Assembly: GCA_019456145.1 (NCBI GenBank)
Contig: VRUL01000007.1
Location: 1 to 64,000 of the forward strand
From: Planctomycetota bacterium
Lineage (GTDB): Bacteria > Planctomycetota > Phycisphaerae > Sedimentisphaerales > Anaerobacaceae
Length of the DNA stretch: 64,000 nt
Reading direction: 5' to 3'
Positions 26,491 to 35,277 of this stretch are shown piece after piece. The position numbers and the translations under genes were made by a program. Under the pieces are notes generated by a model. It was not told the DNA's origin and did no database searches. It saw only the letters and a list, made by a program, of their open reading frames with translations. Every line of letters starts with the position of its first letter. Position 1 is the first letter of the stretch.

Positions 26491-27144
26491 ATGTATGAGT
26501 TTTTGACAGAAATAATCTTAGCTGTCCGTCAGAAGGGCACTGAAAACTGGATGAAAATACTGTTCCCTGTGCTCCTTGCGCTTTTCTGGGTAATCAGCGG
26601 TATCCTCAAAGCAAGAGCCAAAAAGGCTGAAGATGAGAAAGCAGGGGGCAAGCAGTGGGGCGTTAAGCCGGGTGGAAAGCCGGCTGAGAGTACCACTAAA
26701 GTAGGACCTTTCCAAAAAATTCGACTTGCTATTGAGGCTGAGGTGGAAAAACAGCGCCAATTGCAAGCTCAACAGAGACAAGCCCAACTGGCACAGAGAA
26801 AAATTGTTCGTCCCCAGCCCGCAGCAAAGGAAGTCGCTGCTGAAACCGAACGTGCTACCCGTATTCCTACTTTGGAACGAGCGAAAGAATCAAAATTTGA
26901 GCCGCCTACTCCGCAAGTTGAGCCCAGGATTCAAAAACTTCCAGAGTTTAAGGTCAAAACCGTCAAAAACCTTAAAGGTATGCGCACTGATGTTCCGGTA
27001 GAAACGCCGCAGGCAAAGCAATTGTCCGAAATCCTGTTAGATTATTCCGATCCCGATGAGCTAAAACGAGCTATTCTTCATTACGAGATTTTGGGCAGGC
27101 CTTTGGCATTGCGAGATCCATCCGGGCGTATTATCGGACTGTAG
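26491..27144 (+). CDS. Unknown membrane-anchored protein in the nfeD-floA operon
   Basis: A 217-residue protein I do not recognise as a named family. One membrane segment lies near 22-37 (KILFPVLLALFWVISGI). It is followed by a charged K/E/G-rich linker, a glutamine-rich coiled-coil-like helix (about 78-105), a proline-rich linker, and a conserved-looking C-terminal helix pair (LSEILLDYSDPDELKRAILH, then YEILGRPLALRDP). The ATG at 26491 is chosen; a GTG at 26467 lies upstream. The gene directly follows floA and may encode an adaptor to flotillin microdomains (inference from position only). Confidence 0.7.
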   Translation: MYEFLTEIILAVRQKGTENWMKILFPVLLALFWVISGILKARAKKAEDEKAGGKQWGVKPGGKPAESTTKVGPFQKIRLAIEAEVEKQRQLQAQQRQAQLAQRKIVRPQPAAKEVAAETERATRIPTLERAKESKFEPPTPQVEPRIQKLPEFKVKTVKNLKGMRTDVPVETPQAKQLSEILLDYSDPDELKRAILHYEILGRPLALRDPSGRIIGL

Positions 27145-27227
27145 CTATTGTAAAACAACATGACTTGCCAAACAGTGCAGCACTTAGTCGTTTGCGGCTT
27201 AGTGTATGAGGAAGGGCATAAAGTCAC

Positions 27228-30086
27228 TTGAAATTATACGGCAACATGACATTAATAGTTTTCGTATGCATCGCTTCAATCGCGGCTGCTTCGCCAGATG
27301 AATCGAAATCAGGCAGGGCGGCAGCGTCGATTTCGCGCGAACAAATTGAGGCGGATTGGCTTCGTCAAAGAGAAGTCCGTCAGACCCCGCCGGTCACCAG
27401 TGGAAAGAAGGTCACAAAGCAAGTGGACGCGGCAGGGGGGTGCGACGGGATCAAAGACGGTAAGTGGGGATTTCATACCGAAAACGAAGATAAGCCCTGG
27501 TGGCAGATAGACCTTGGGAAAACTACTGCGTTAGGTCGAATCATTCTCTACAATCGCTGTAACATTGCTGAGCGGAACTCACGTATAATGGTTCTGGTCT
27601 CCGATGATGCCAGGAACTTCAGGCAGGTATACCAGCATGACGGCACGACGTTCTTCGGTTTTACAGACAAAAAACCGCTGGTAGTAGAACTGAGTGACAT
27701 AGAAGCCCGCTATGTTCGGCTTCAACTTCCCGGCAAAAGCTACTTTCACCTGGACGAGGTCGAGATCTATGCCCGCGGTACTAAAGAGAACATAGCTTTA
27801 GGTAAGCCGGCCACGCAGAGCAGTACAAGCCAATGGTCAGCAAGCCATGCTCAAAAGAGCAGGGGGTATGAGACCATGCGAGCGGTCCAACGTGGTCTGA
27901 AATTAGCAGAAGACCTTCGGCATCTTGGGGCCGAGGTTGCTACACAGGAAAAGGTGCTTCGTCAAGTGGCGGAGGAGTTTAATGGGCTTGCCGCCGATGC
28001 GCCGGAGAAGGTACAACGGGAGCTTTATTTCCGGGCACTTTGGGCGGTTCGCAAAATGGCGCTGGCTAATCCGCTGCTGGATTTCGAGACTGTTTTGTTT
28101 GTCAAACGAGCACCCGGGATGTTTCCACATGTTTGTGACCAGTACTATGGGTGGTGGTCACGACCCGGAGGAGGTATTTATCTCCTTAGGGACTTCAAGG
28201 ACGATGCGTCCCGGCCGCAATGCCTGACCAGTGACTGGCCGACGGGTAATTTCCTCCGCCCGGAGCTTTCATACGATGGCAAAAAGTTTCTTTTTGCGTG
28301 GTGCAAATATTATCAGCATGTGTCCGGCATCAGGAATAAAGTTGATAAAGAGAAGCTTCCCGAAGATTCGTTTTACCATCTCTTCGAGATGAATATTGAC
28401 GGTAGCGGTTTGCGGCAACTGACCTACGGCTATTACGACGACTTTGACGCGCGATACCTGCCCAGCGGTGAGATTCTGTTCCTTTCGACGCGAAAAGGGA
28501 CGCGGCTGCAGGCAGGTAAAGCCAGTGCAGCAGCTACACGCCTATCAACGTGTCCGGATAGCTTCGTGCGCTGTGGGGGCGACAATCATCGTCCTGTGGC
28601 CGTCTTTACGCTACACGTTATGGACGCAGAGGGTAAGGACCTTCGTGCTATCTCGGCTTTCGAGAACTTCGAATGGACGCCCTCAGTGGCTGAGGACGGT
28701 CGGATTTTGTATGCTCGGTGGGACTACATCGACCGTTTCAACGGCCATTTTATGAGCCTTTGGTCGATGAATCCTGACGGTACGAATCCACAACTCGTGT
28801 ATGGTAACTACACAAAGAAACCGCAGTGCATTTTCGAGGCTCGTCCGATTCCGAATTCTCGTAAGCTGGTTTTTACAGCTACAGCACATCACTCTATCAC
28901 GGGCGGTTCGCTTGTTCTGCTCGATCGCAGGCTCGGGACAGAGTACGAGCAGCCGATGACTCGTCTTACACCAGAGGTTTGCTTTCCTGAAGCGGAAGGA
29001 TGGCCGAGCAGCTATTACGCGTCGCCGTATCCGCTTTCGGAACAACACTTCCTGGTGGGGTGGAGCGACCGCAAGCTTCCGGCACACCAGTTGATGCGGA
29101 TTGACGATCCCAGGAATCCCGGTAACGCAATGGGGCTATACGTGTACGACGCATTCGGCAACCTTAACCTGTTGTATAGGGACCCCAATATATCGAGCAT
29201 GTACCCGATTGCTGTTCGTTCCCGTCAAAAAGCACCCGTATATTCCAGCAACGTCGATTGGGACGGCCCGCAGGAAGGGCGTTTTCTTTTGCAGGATGTT
29301 TACCAGGGCCTGGGAGGAATCGAGCGAGGTTCCGTGAAAAAGCTGCGGATTGTTGGAGTTCCGCCGAAGATTCAGCCTGTTATGAATTCTCCTAACTTAG
29401 GTGTTTCGAGCGAGGACCCGGGAAAGTTTGTTCTTGGAACTGTCCCGGTAGAAGAAGACGGCTCTGCGTATTTTCGCGTTCCATCGGGGGTGTCTGTCTT
29501 CTTCCAGGCGCTCGATGATAAGGGATTTACTATTCAGACAATGCGTAGTCTTACTTATATTCATCCGAACCAGACTCTTTCCTGTATTGGTTGCCATGAA
29601 TCGCGTGATTTAGCACCGGAAGTAGGCAATCGGCCTATAGCTTCGCTTCGGTCACCATCTCGTATCACGCCAGGTCCGCCAGGTTCCTGGCCTCTTCGTT
29701 TCGATAAGCTGGTTCAGCCGGTATTGGATAAATTGTGCGTTAGCTGTCATAGAGAGGGTAGTGATAATAAAAAAGCCCGCTTGTTCGCCCTGTCGTCAAC
29801 TAAATCCTATGGGAATCTGCTTTCATTTGCAGAAAACGATTTGAAAAATCTTGTATTTGAACGAGACTCATCCATTGTTGGTTACTGCCCATCGAAACAG
29901 AGTAAACTTCTTACTATGCTTACCGACGAAAAAGGCCATGAAGGCGTGTTTTTGGATTCTGACAGTTTTAACCGCTTAGTTACATGGATTGATACATACG
30001 CTCAACGTCAGGGATCTTTTAGCAAACGCCAGGAACAGGAACTCGTCGAGTTTCGTTCTCAAATTGCAGCCATGCTCGACGATTAG
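27228..30086 (+). CDS. Secreted HzsA-like diheme protein with an F5/8 type C domain
   Basis: A 952-residue exported protein. A TTG start is proposed: GAGGAAGGG lies upstream, and only this start gives a signal peptide with a basic N-region. After it come a discoidin-like domain (about 60-185, with WWQIDLGKTTALGRI and RYVRLQLPG), then the HZS-alpha-type propeller region (FLRPELSYDGKKFLFAW, HLFEMNIDGSGLRQLT, DDFDARYLPSGEILF). At the C-terminus are two c-type heme motifs, C786-IG-C789-H790 and C837-VS-C840-H841. It resembles HzsA-related proteins common in non-anammox planctomycetes; no other hydrazine-synthase subunit is nearby. Likely a periplasmic redox protein acting on an unknown, perhaps carbohydrate-linked, substrate. 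Confidence 0.85.
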   Translation: MKLYGNMTLIVFVCIASIAAASPDESKSGRAAASISREQIEADWLRQREVRQTPPVTSGKKVTKQVDAAGGCDGIKDGKWGFHTENEDKPWWQIDLGKTTALGRIILYNRCNIAERNSRIMVLVSDDARNFRQVYQHDGTTFFGFTDKKPLVVELSDIEARYVRLQLPGKSYFHLDEVEIYARGTKENIALGKPATQSSTSQWSASHAQKSRGYETMRAVQRGLKLAEDLRHLGAEVATQEKVLRQVAEEFNGLAADAPEKVQRELYFRALWAVRKMALANPLLDFETVLFVKRAPGMFPHVCDQYYGWWSRPGGGIYLLRDFKDDASRPQCLTSDWPTGNFLRPELSYDGKKFLFAWCKYYQHVSGIRNKVDKEKLPEDSFYHLFEMNIDGSGLRQLTYGYYDDFDARYLPSGEILFLSTRKGTRLQAGKASAAATRLSTCPDSFVRCGGDNHRPVAVFTLHVMDAEGKDLRAISAFENFEWTPSVAEDGRILYARWDYIDRFNGHFMSLWSMNPDGTNPQLVYGNYTKKPQCIFEARPIPNSRKLVFTATAHHSITGGSLVLLDRRLGTEYEQPMTRLTPEVCFPEAEGWPSSYYASPYPLSEQHFLVGWSDRKLPAHQLMRIDDPRNPGNAMGLYVYDAFGNLNLLYRDPNISSMYPIAVRSRQKAPVYSSNVDWDGPQEGRFLLQDVYQGLGGIERGSVKKLRIVGVPPKIQPVMNSPNLGVSSEDPGKFVLGTVPVEEDGSAYFRVPSGVSVFFQALDDKGFTIQTMRSLTYIHPNQTLSCIGCHESRDLAPEVGNRPIASLRSPSRITPGPPGSWPLRFDKLVQPVLDKLCVSCHREGSDNKKARLFALSSTKSYGNLLSFAENDLKNLVFERDSSIVGYCPSKQSKLLTMLTDEKGHEGVFLDSDSFNRLVTWIDTYAQRQGSFSKRQEQELVEFRSQIAAMLDD

Positions 30087-30302
30087 CATGGTGATGTTTG
30101 CTTAGAAGCAAAGCCAGCCGAACTTTTTATCGATCCCTCATTTAAGCCTTTTGAACAAATCATTGAAACTGACCCGATTTCCAACGTCCCATAAGATATG
30201 TTATGTTTCATTCAGTTTTTTGGCAAAACAGGCTTCATGCGTGTTATTTAGATTTTGTGTTGTTTTTGCTCTGCAAAGGATAATTCACTATTTATGCAGT
30301 CT

Positions 30303-31937
30303 TCAGTAAGGCTGATCCGGTGAAGCCGTTGAAGATGGATGATTGGGACCTATCGCCTGGCTGGTTGTATCTGAAAGGTTTTCCCATGTTGCAGTGACTC
30401 TGTCTAACAAGCCTAAGTTTTGAAGCACAATCGAGATGTTAACAGTTGCATCGGCCCGGGTAAAGTTATTCTCGAGTAAACGGTCAAGGTTAATAAGAGA
30501 AGACGCAAACTTCAGCTTGTCGCAATAAAGCATTGCTACCTTATAATGTAGTTGCAGTGTATCATTATCGAGATAGTCAGGAGGATTGAGATGCTCCATT
30601 GCAAGCTTTTTCTGGTCCGTTTCAAACAGACAGACTGCAAGTTTGCTTTTTGCCCGATGGTACGTTGGATTTATCTTCAGGGCGGTTTGAAATGACATAA
30701 TTGCTTCGTTTAAGCGTGCGATGCTCATCATCAGTACGCCCAGCCTGTAGTGTAGGTCGGGATTATTCGGCCGATGGCTGATTTGTTTTTGATGTGCACA
30801 AATTACAGCTTCGATTAGACTGGCAGCATCATGGCCATCAGGAAACGGGAAGCTCTGCCCAAAACGTGCCTTGAATTGCAAGGTAGCGGTTTCTGCAAAA
30901 AGGAATGAGCTGTTCGGCTGTATTGCGGCTGCCAACGATAATGTGGCCAGGGCGTATGAGTTGTCGCCTCCCAATTTGCTCGCGGTTGCCAGTCCGATAT
31001 AAGCATCAACGATTTTGTCATTTATTTCAACCGCACTGTTGAATTGCAATGCGGCGGGCTGTTCGGCATTTAGCTGTAAATATTGTGTTCCGAGCTTTAT
31101 AGTTGCTTCGAGAAAATCCGGACAAAGGCGAATTGCTTCTTCATATTGTGAAACAGCCTCATTTGTAGAGCCCAGCATACTAAGAACATCGGCACACTTT
31201 GAGATCAAATCGGGGCGGTCGGGCTGTTTTTGCAATAAATCCTGAATATGCTCGAGTGCATCGTAAAGTTGTCCATCTGCTATGAGCCGGTCTATATCAT
31301 CATCATCAGTGTAAAAATTTCCCGGATGTAATAATATTGCGGTGTTAAATGTTTCAATTGCTTTGGTGTATTCTGCACCTGCAATATATAAATGGCCAAG
31401 CGTGACAAGTGTCGAAATGTCGTCGGGATATTCATTTTTCAACAGCTCGTATTGCTGTATGGTTTTTTCAAATTGGCCGTTTTTAAAGTAAATTGCGGCG
31501 AGTCTTTGGGCTGGAAGCTGCAAATAGCTTTTGAACTTAAGACAATCCTGATAAAATTCGATTGCCTGAGGCCCTTTGCCAAGCCTTTCATAACAATGTC
31601 CAAGGGCGTAAAGAGCCATGGTATTGTTCGGCTGCCGCAGATAGACTGAGTTTAGTTCTTCGATGGCATTTTGGGGCTGGTTCTTTTGCAGATACACTGC
31701 AGCCGCTGCCATGCGTCCATGCGTGCAGGATGGATTTTCGAAAAGATACAGCCTTATCTGCTCCTGGGCAGCATCCAATTTCCTCTTGCCCAGCAGTTCA
31801 ATAATTTTATTTAGCTGCAGATATTGTGCAGATTCACTATCGTCTTTTGGAAGCTTGACTGCATCCAACCAGTATGTAATCAGGTCGGCTGTATCGACCG
31901 TTATCGCCCTGCCGAGGATTTCCAGTAATGTGCTCAT
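30303..31937 (-). CDS. Tetratricopeptide-repeat protein
   Basis: A 544-residue protein made almost wholly of TPR helices from about residue 40 to the end, for example YLQKNQPQNAIEELNSVYL, ALGHCYERLGKGPQAIEFY and YRLGVLMMSIARLNEAIMSF. There is no signal peptide or membrane segment, so it is probably cytoplasmic. The last 30 residues are Ser/Pro/Thr-rich and unstructured. I take the ATG at 31937; a GTG at 31952 is possible. A perfect 10-bp inverted repeat lies 22 bases upstream of this ATG. TPR arrays mediate protein-protein contacts; no partner is evident. Confidence 0.85.
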   Translation of the reverse strand: MSTLLEILGRAITVDTADLITYWLDAVKLPKDDSESAQYLQLNKIIELLGKRKLDAAQEQIRLYLFENPSCTHGRMAAAAVYLQKNQPQNAIEELNSVYLRQPNNTMALYALGHCYERLGKGPQAIEFYQDCLKFKSYLQLPAQRLAAIYFKNGQFEKTIQQYELLKNEYPDDISTLVTLGHLYIAGAEYTKAIETFNTAILLHPGNFYTDDDDIDRLIADGQLYDALEHIQDLLQKQPDRPDLISKCADVLSMLGSTNEAVSQYEEAIRLCPDFLEATIKLGTQYLQLNAEQPAALQFNSAVEINDKIVDAYIGLATASKLGGDNSYALATLSLAAAIQPNSSFLFAETATLQFKARFGQSFPFPDGHDAASLIEAVICAHQKQISHRPNNPDLHYRLGVLMMSIARLNEAIMSFQTALKINPTYHRAKSKLAVCLFETDQKKLAMEHLNPPDYLDNDTLQLHYKVAMLYCDKLKFASSLINLDRLLENNFTRADATVNISIVLQNLGLLDRVTATWENLSDTTSQAIGPNHPSSTASPDQPY

Positions 31938-31958
31938 AAGCTCGCTGCTCACTTGTAA

Positions 31959-31998
31959 TATCTCGTGTCCGGCTCGGTAGGACAGGATACACGAGATA
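31959..31998 (-). promoter_or_regulatory. 10-bp inverted repeat just upstream of the TPR gene
   Basis: TATCTCGTGT (31959-31968) and ACACGAGATA (31989-31998) are exact reverse complements separated by 20 bases. The repeat lies in the 5' leader of the minus-strand TPR gene and could be an operator pair or a leader hairpin. Confidence 0.45.
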
Positions 31999-32318
31999 CG
32001 GATTTCTGTCTTATTTTCGTTGTAGTAAAGATATCGACAACATGAAGATGCTTATTAATCCTTGTTTTGGCAATTGGTTATATGGGCCCTTATTTTGTCA
32101 GGATTATATGGCGATTGTGTGTGATGTAGGGATTGTTGGGATTCTAAAGAGAGGTTTCCGGACTTTGCCAGGGCCCTGCCGAAGGTATAATCAGGGCGAA
32201 GAAGGCTATTTGTGTTCTTCTGAGTTTTGCAGTTTCCGAGAGTGGTAATGTACCCATGCCTTGGTGCACGCACCAATAAACATCAGAGCCCCCCTAAATA
32301 AATAAATGGAACATATTA
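31999..32318. other. Gene-free stretch between the TPR gene and the zinc-ribbon gene
   Basis: No supportable gene. A 68-codon frame at 32042-32248 has no ribosome-binding site and no recognisable protein pattern. A short palindrome (TTGGTGC/GCACCAA, 32261-32276) lies downstream of the zinc-ribbon gene and lacks a T-run. Confidence 0.5.
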
Positions 32319-33407
32319 TTATGGGCTGTCTGGTGTTTCGCTTCCGCAATGTTCGCAGAACGGCAGGAGCGAGTGGCGAATGTCACTGCATTTATCACAC
32401 TTTTCGTAAAGTTGAGTCCCGCAGGATGGACAGGTATAAATCTGCTGCTCCGGGGCTTGCGCCCCCTGTCCTGCCAAGATGAAGCTTTTACGTTTACGCC
32501 CTACTGCGTAGCGCAACGGCCCGATACGAACAGGCTTGCTGCAGATCGGGCAGACGTTTTTATCATAGGCTTCCTGGTACTGTTTTAGTATCCAGTCCTT
32601 TTTGGGAGATACAATCATTTTTATCAGATAGACCAATAACCTTAGAACAATAGCTATGATTACCAATAGCGCTATATACTTGAAATACTTTCTGGGGAAG
32701 TATTCGTGGACGACGAGCGAGATTTTGACAAAGACGGCGATGAAGGCGGCATAGACTACGGGCCAGTATGTGCCGGTACGCTTTTTTGTGAAAAACCAGG
32801 CAGCAATCAGGAAAATGGGTATCATAACCGCTAATTTCAAGGCGGCGAGCTTCCATCGGTGCTTAGTCATTAGTTCGTTGTATTCGGTCCGTGCGACATT
32901 CCACTGGCTCTGGATTTGTTCAGAGGCAGCATCTAATTCTTCTTTCAGTTGATCTTGCTGTTTGGTCAACTCGCCAATTTCTTTATTCAGTACCTGGAAC
33001 TCTTTTTGGTTCTCCAGAAACATCGTTTGACTGTCAACGAGGACCTTCTGCTGTTGCTCGGGGAGCGTAAGATTTCTTTCTATGTTTCGCTTTTGGATAG
33101 ACAGTAGTTGATTTATGGTAGTTTGCAGACTTCTTGTACCCTTCTCCAGTATGTTTTGTCTACCGTGTTTATTACCTATTTGCTTGTTTAGAGTGGCCAG
33201 TTTTTCTTCCAATGATTTCTGGTTTTCGCAAAGCTGTGCGTTGACATATTTTGCCTGCACTATAGAGAAGTCCGGTCCCGGCAAAGAACCTATATCCTTT
33301 GTGATAAAGCCAAGCAGCCAATATAACAGCACTCCCAGAATCAGGCCCAAGAATATAATAGCGGCCTGCTGTATCCACGGTCCTTTAAATTTTTTGTTTT
33401 TGCTCAT
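32319..33407 (-). CDS. Membrane coiled-coil protein with C-terminal zinc ribbons
   Basis: A 362-residue protein without a family name known to me. Order: basic start and membrane segment (about 14-36); a long coiled coil (about 55-180, e.g. LNKEIGELTKQQDQLKEELD); three membrane segments (about 188-270); and a cysteine-rich tail with CPICSKPV, CPSCGTQLYEKCDKC and FCEHCG, i.e. two to three zinc-ribbon pairs. The coiled coil is probably outside the cytoplasm and the ribbons inside. AAGGG lies about eight bases before the ATG. It follows the response-regulator gene by ten bases, so the two are probably coexpressed. It may be an envelope sensor or scaffold; inference only. Confidence 0.75.
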   Translation of the reverse strand: MSKNKKFKGPWIQQAAIIFLGLILGVLLYWLLGFITKDIGSLPGPDFSIVQAKYVNAQLCENQKSLEEKLATLNKQIGNKHGRQNILEKGTRSLQTTINQLLSIQKRNIERNLTLPEQQQKVLVDSQTMFLENQKEFQVLNKEIGELTKQQDQLKEELDAASEQIQSQWNVARTEYNELMTKHRWKLAALKLAVMIPIFLIAAWFFTKKRTGTYWPVVYAAFIAVFVKISLVVHEYFPRKYFKYIALLVIIAIVLRLLVYLIKMIVSPKKDWILKQYQEAYDKNVCPICSKPVRIGPLRYAVGRKRKSFILAGQGAQAPEQQIYTCPSCGTQLYEKCDKCSDIRHSLLPFCEHCGSETPDSP

Positions 33408-33417
33408 AATGATACCC

Positions 33418-33900
33418 TTACTCTGCCTTTGTTATTTGCGCCTGTTTTTCTATTTCGCTTAAATATGCCAAAGTACGTTCGAGCTTGTCGCTTAAGTGTT
33501 TTAACTTCAGCATAGTTTTAACTCTTGTCAGAAGTTCCAGCTTGTTTACGGGTTTACTGATAAAATCGTCCGTGCCAGAGTCAATGCCGCGTTCGATGTC
33601 ACCAAATTCATTAAGTGCGGTTACCATTATGATTGGGATGTCACTTGTTTTAGGGTCGTTTTTTAATCTTTTACAAACCTCAAAGCCGCTCATTTTGGGC
33701 ATCATCACGTCCAGCAAAACCAAATCAGGCGCGCTGCCGGCTATAATCTCCAGTGCCTGCAGCCCATCGTGTGCAGGGACCGTCAGGCAGTCTATATCCT
33801 CAAGATACGCCTGCAAGAGTTCGAGGTTTTCCTGGTTGTCATCTACGACGAGTATCGTAGGTGTTTTTTTCAGGTCTTGTTCGATTTTGGTCTGGTTCAT
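33418..33900 (-). CDS. Single-domain response regulator (CheY-like)
   Basis: A 160-residue receiver protein with no output domain. The phosphoacceptor is D64 (LVLLDVMMPKMSG); the acidic pair D20/D21 (VVDDNQEN), T94 (IMVTALN) and K116 (FISKPVNK) are all present. The C-terminal 30 residues form a helix (LKHLSDKLERTLAYLSEIEKQ by pattern) that may dimerise or bind a partner. AGGAG lies about nine bases before the ATG. A soluble histidine kinase is encoded divergently at 34484 and is a plausible cognate. Confidence 0.92.
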   Translation of the reverse strand: MNQTKIEQDLKKTPTILVVDDNQENLELLQAYLEDIDCLTVPAHDGLQALEIIAGSAPDLVLLDVMMPKMSGFEVCKRLKNDPKTSDIPIIMVTALNEFGDIERGIDSGTDDFISKPVNKLELLTRVKTMLKLKHLSDKLERTLAYLSEIEKQAQITKAE

Positions 33901-34034
33901 AAGAAGATTTCTCCTGTTCTAATCAGCGTATAGTTTTTTCTCTCTACAATCATCTATCCTTCTTTTAAATGATATTCTTTCTTTGCCCGGGCCGCAACAA
34001 AATCAATCGCCATTTTATTTGCCGCCATTTTGTA

Positions 34035-34304
34035 CTACTCCTTTTTTCCGCCAGTATGATTTTCGATAAATTGGCGGACTTCGGGCTTTATATAGAGCTT
34101 CTCGATATCGGCCACCTTTGAGACCGCCTCAGCACAAATGGCGGCGTTATCAGCCGATTGAGCCAGGGTATCTACGAAGAAAATCGATTGGCCTTTCACA
34201 GTGCACAGTCCCCCGCCGCTTCCGCCAAGGGGTTCTGCACGAATTGTAACGCTGTTTGCCTCCAACAACGATAAAAGTTCTTCCAAAATCCTCTGCTCGT
34301 TCAT
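34035..34304 (-). CDS. Small conserved-looking protein of unknown function
   Basis: An 89-residue acidic cytoplasmic protein: MNEQRILEELLSLLEANSV, then a glycine-rich turn (PLGGSGGGLCTVKG), FFVDTLAQSADNAAICAEAV and a helical C-terminus. The alpha-beta-alpha pattern is credible for a real protein, and GAGAG lies in front of the ATG. I do not recognise the family. It lies upstream of, and on the same strand as, the response-regulator gene (134 bases away). Confidence 0.65.
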   Translation of the reverse strand: MNEQRILEELLSLLEANSVTIRAEPLGGSGGGLCTVKGQSIFFVDTLAQSADNAAICAEAVSKVADIEKLYIKPEVRQFIENHTGGKKE

Positions 34305-34412
34305 TGTTTGTCTCTCGTGGCCCGATTTACGACATACAATTCACTATTTTACGATCCTGCCCTTTCCTTGACATTCTTCAAGAAAAAGGCCTCTAAAAGT
34401 CGATATAAATAC

Positions 34413-34441
34413 TTGTAAGCCAGTCGTTACCGGTAGATAAT
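34413..34441 (+). promoter_or_regulatory. Promoter candidate for the histidine kinase and CNNM genes
   Basis: TTGTAA (34413-34418), a 17-base spacer and GATAAT (34436-34441). The leader to the TTG start at 34484 would be about 36 bases. Confidence 0.4.
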
Positions 34442-34483
34442 AGGCAAAGACACAAGAATGAATTTTATAACAGGAACAGACTG

Positions 34484-35263
34484 TTGACAAGCATTATCGA
34501 GAAACGCGCTTCTTTGCACAAACACCTGGCCGACCATCAAGAGCAAAATAATGCCTTGAAATCCCAGATTACCGAGCTACAGGCGCTTGCCAACGTCGGG
34601 ACCATTACCCCTATGATAGCCCATGAAATGAATAATCTTCTGACGCCTCTGGGTAATTATGCGGCCCTTGCACTGGATAATCCTGACGATAAGCTACTGG
34701 TCGAAAAGGCGCTTGTGAAAATGGTCCAGAGTTGTAAACGTGCTTCGAAGATTATGCAAAGTATGCTGGCTATGGCAGACGGGAAGACACAAGAAAAGAA
34801 AAATGTCCGACTAATTGCTATGGTCGAAGAGATTTTTACGTGCCTGTGCCGGGATTTTGCGAAGGACGGGATAACCGTTAAAATACAGATCCCTGAAGAG
34901 CTGGCAGTTTGTGTTGTGCCCGTGCAAATTCAACAGGTTTTGATGAATTTGATTCTTAATGCACGTGATTCGATGTTTCGTCACGGCGGAATTCTGAAAA
35001 TCACTGCAACAGAAGGTAACGAAGCGGTCCAGGTTGAAGTGACTGATACCGGCTGTGGAATCGCACCAGATGACTTCAAAAATATCTTTGATTCTTTTTT
35101 TACGACGAAAACTGGCAGGATGCCGGCATCCGAGCATACAGGCTCCGGACTTGGTCTTGCCTTTTGTAAAAAAATAATCGACGCTCACGGCGGCAGCATA
35201 TCAGTCGAATCCCAACCTGAGAAGGGAAGCACATTTACATTAACGCTACCTAAACCACATTAA
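34484..35263 (+). CDS. Soluble sensor histidine kinase
   Basis: A 259-residue kinase without sensor or membrane segment. A coiled-coil start (about 5-35) leads to the H-box (PMIAHEMNNLLTPL, phosphoacceptor H47) and the HATPase domain with the N-box (NLILNARDSM), G1 (TDTGCGIAPDDF), F-box (FFTTKTG) and G2 (GSGLGLAFCKKI). The start is TTG, with AGGA eight bases upstream; the next ATG would remove part of the H-box. It resembles NtrB/ZraS-type kinase cores. Its signal must come through the coiled coil or a partner. The response regulator at 33418 is the nearest candidate partner. Confidence 0.9.
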   Translation: MTSIIEKRASLHKHLADHQEQNNALKSQITELQALANVGTITPMIAHEMNNLLTPLGNYAALALDNPDDKLLVEKALVKMVQSCKRASKIMQSMLAMADGKTQEKKNVRLIAMVEEIFTCLCRDFAKDGITVKIQIPEELAVCVVPVQIQQVLMNLILNARDSMFRHGGILKITATEGNEAVQVEVTDTGCGIAPDDFKNIFDSFFTTKTGRMPASEHTGSGLGLAFCKKIIDAHGGSISVESQPEKGSTFTLTLPKPH

Positions 35264-35277
35264 GGTAGTAGCTAACA

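Noticed and set aside
27228-30086. Anammox hydrazine synthase
   Set aside because: Only an alpha-like subunit is present, with an added discoidin domain and no beta/gamma subunits; such homologs occur widely in non-anammox planctomycetes.
32042-32248. 68-codon plus-strand frame
   Set aside because: No ribosome-binding site and no plausible protein pattern.
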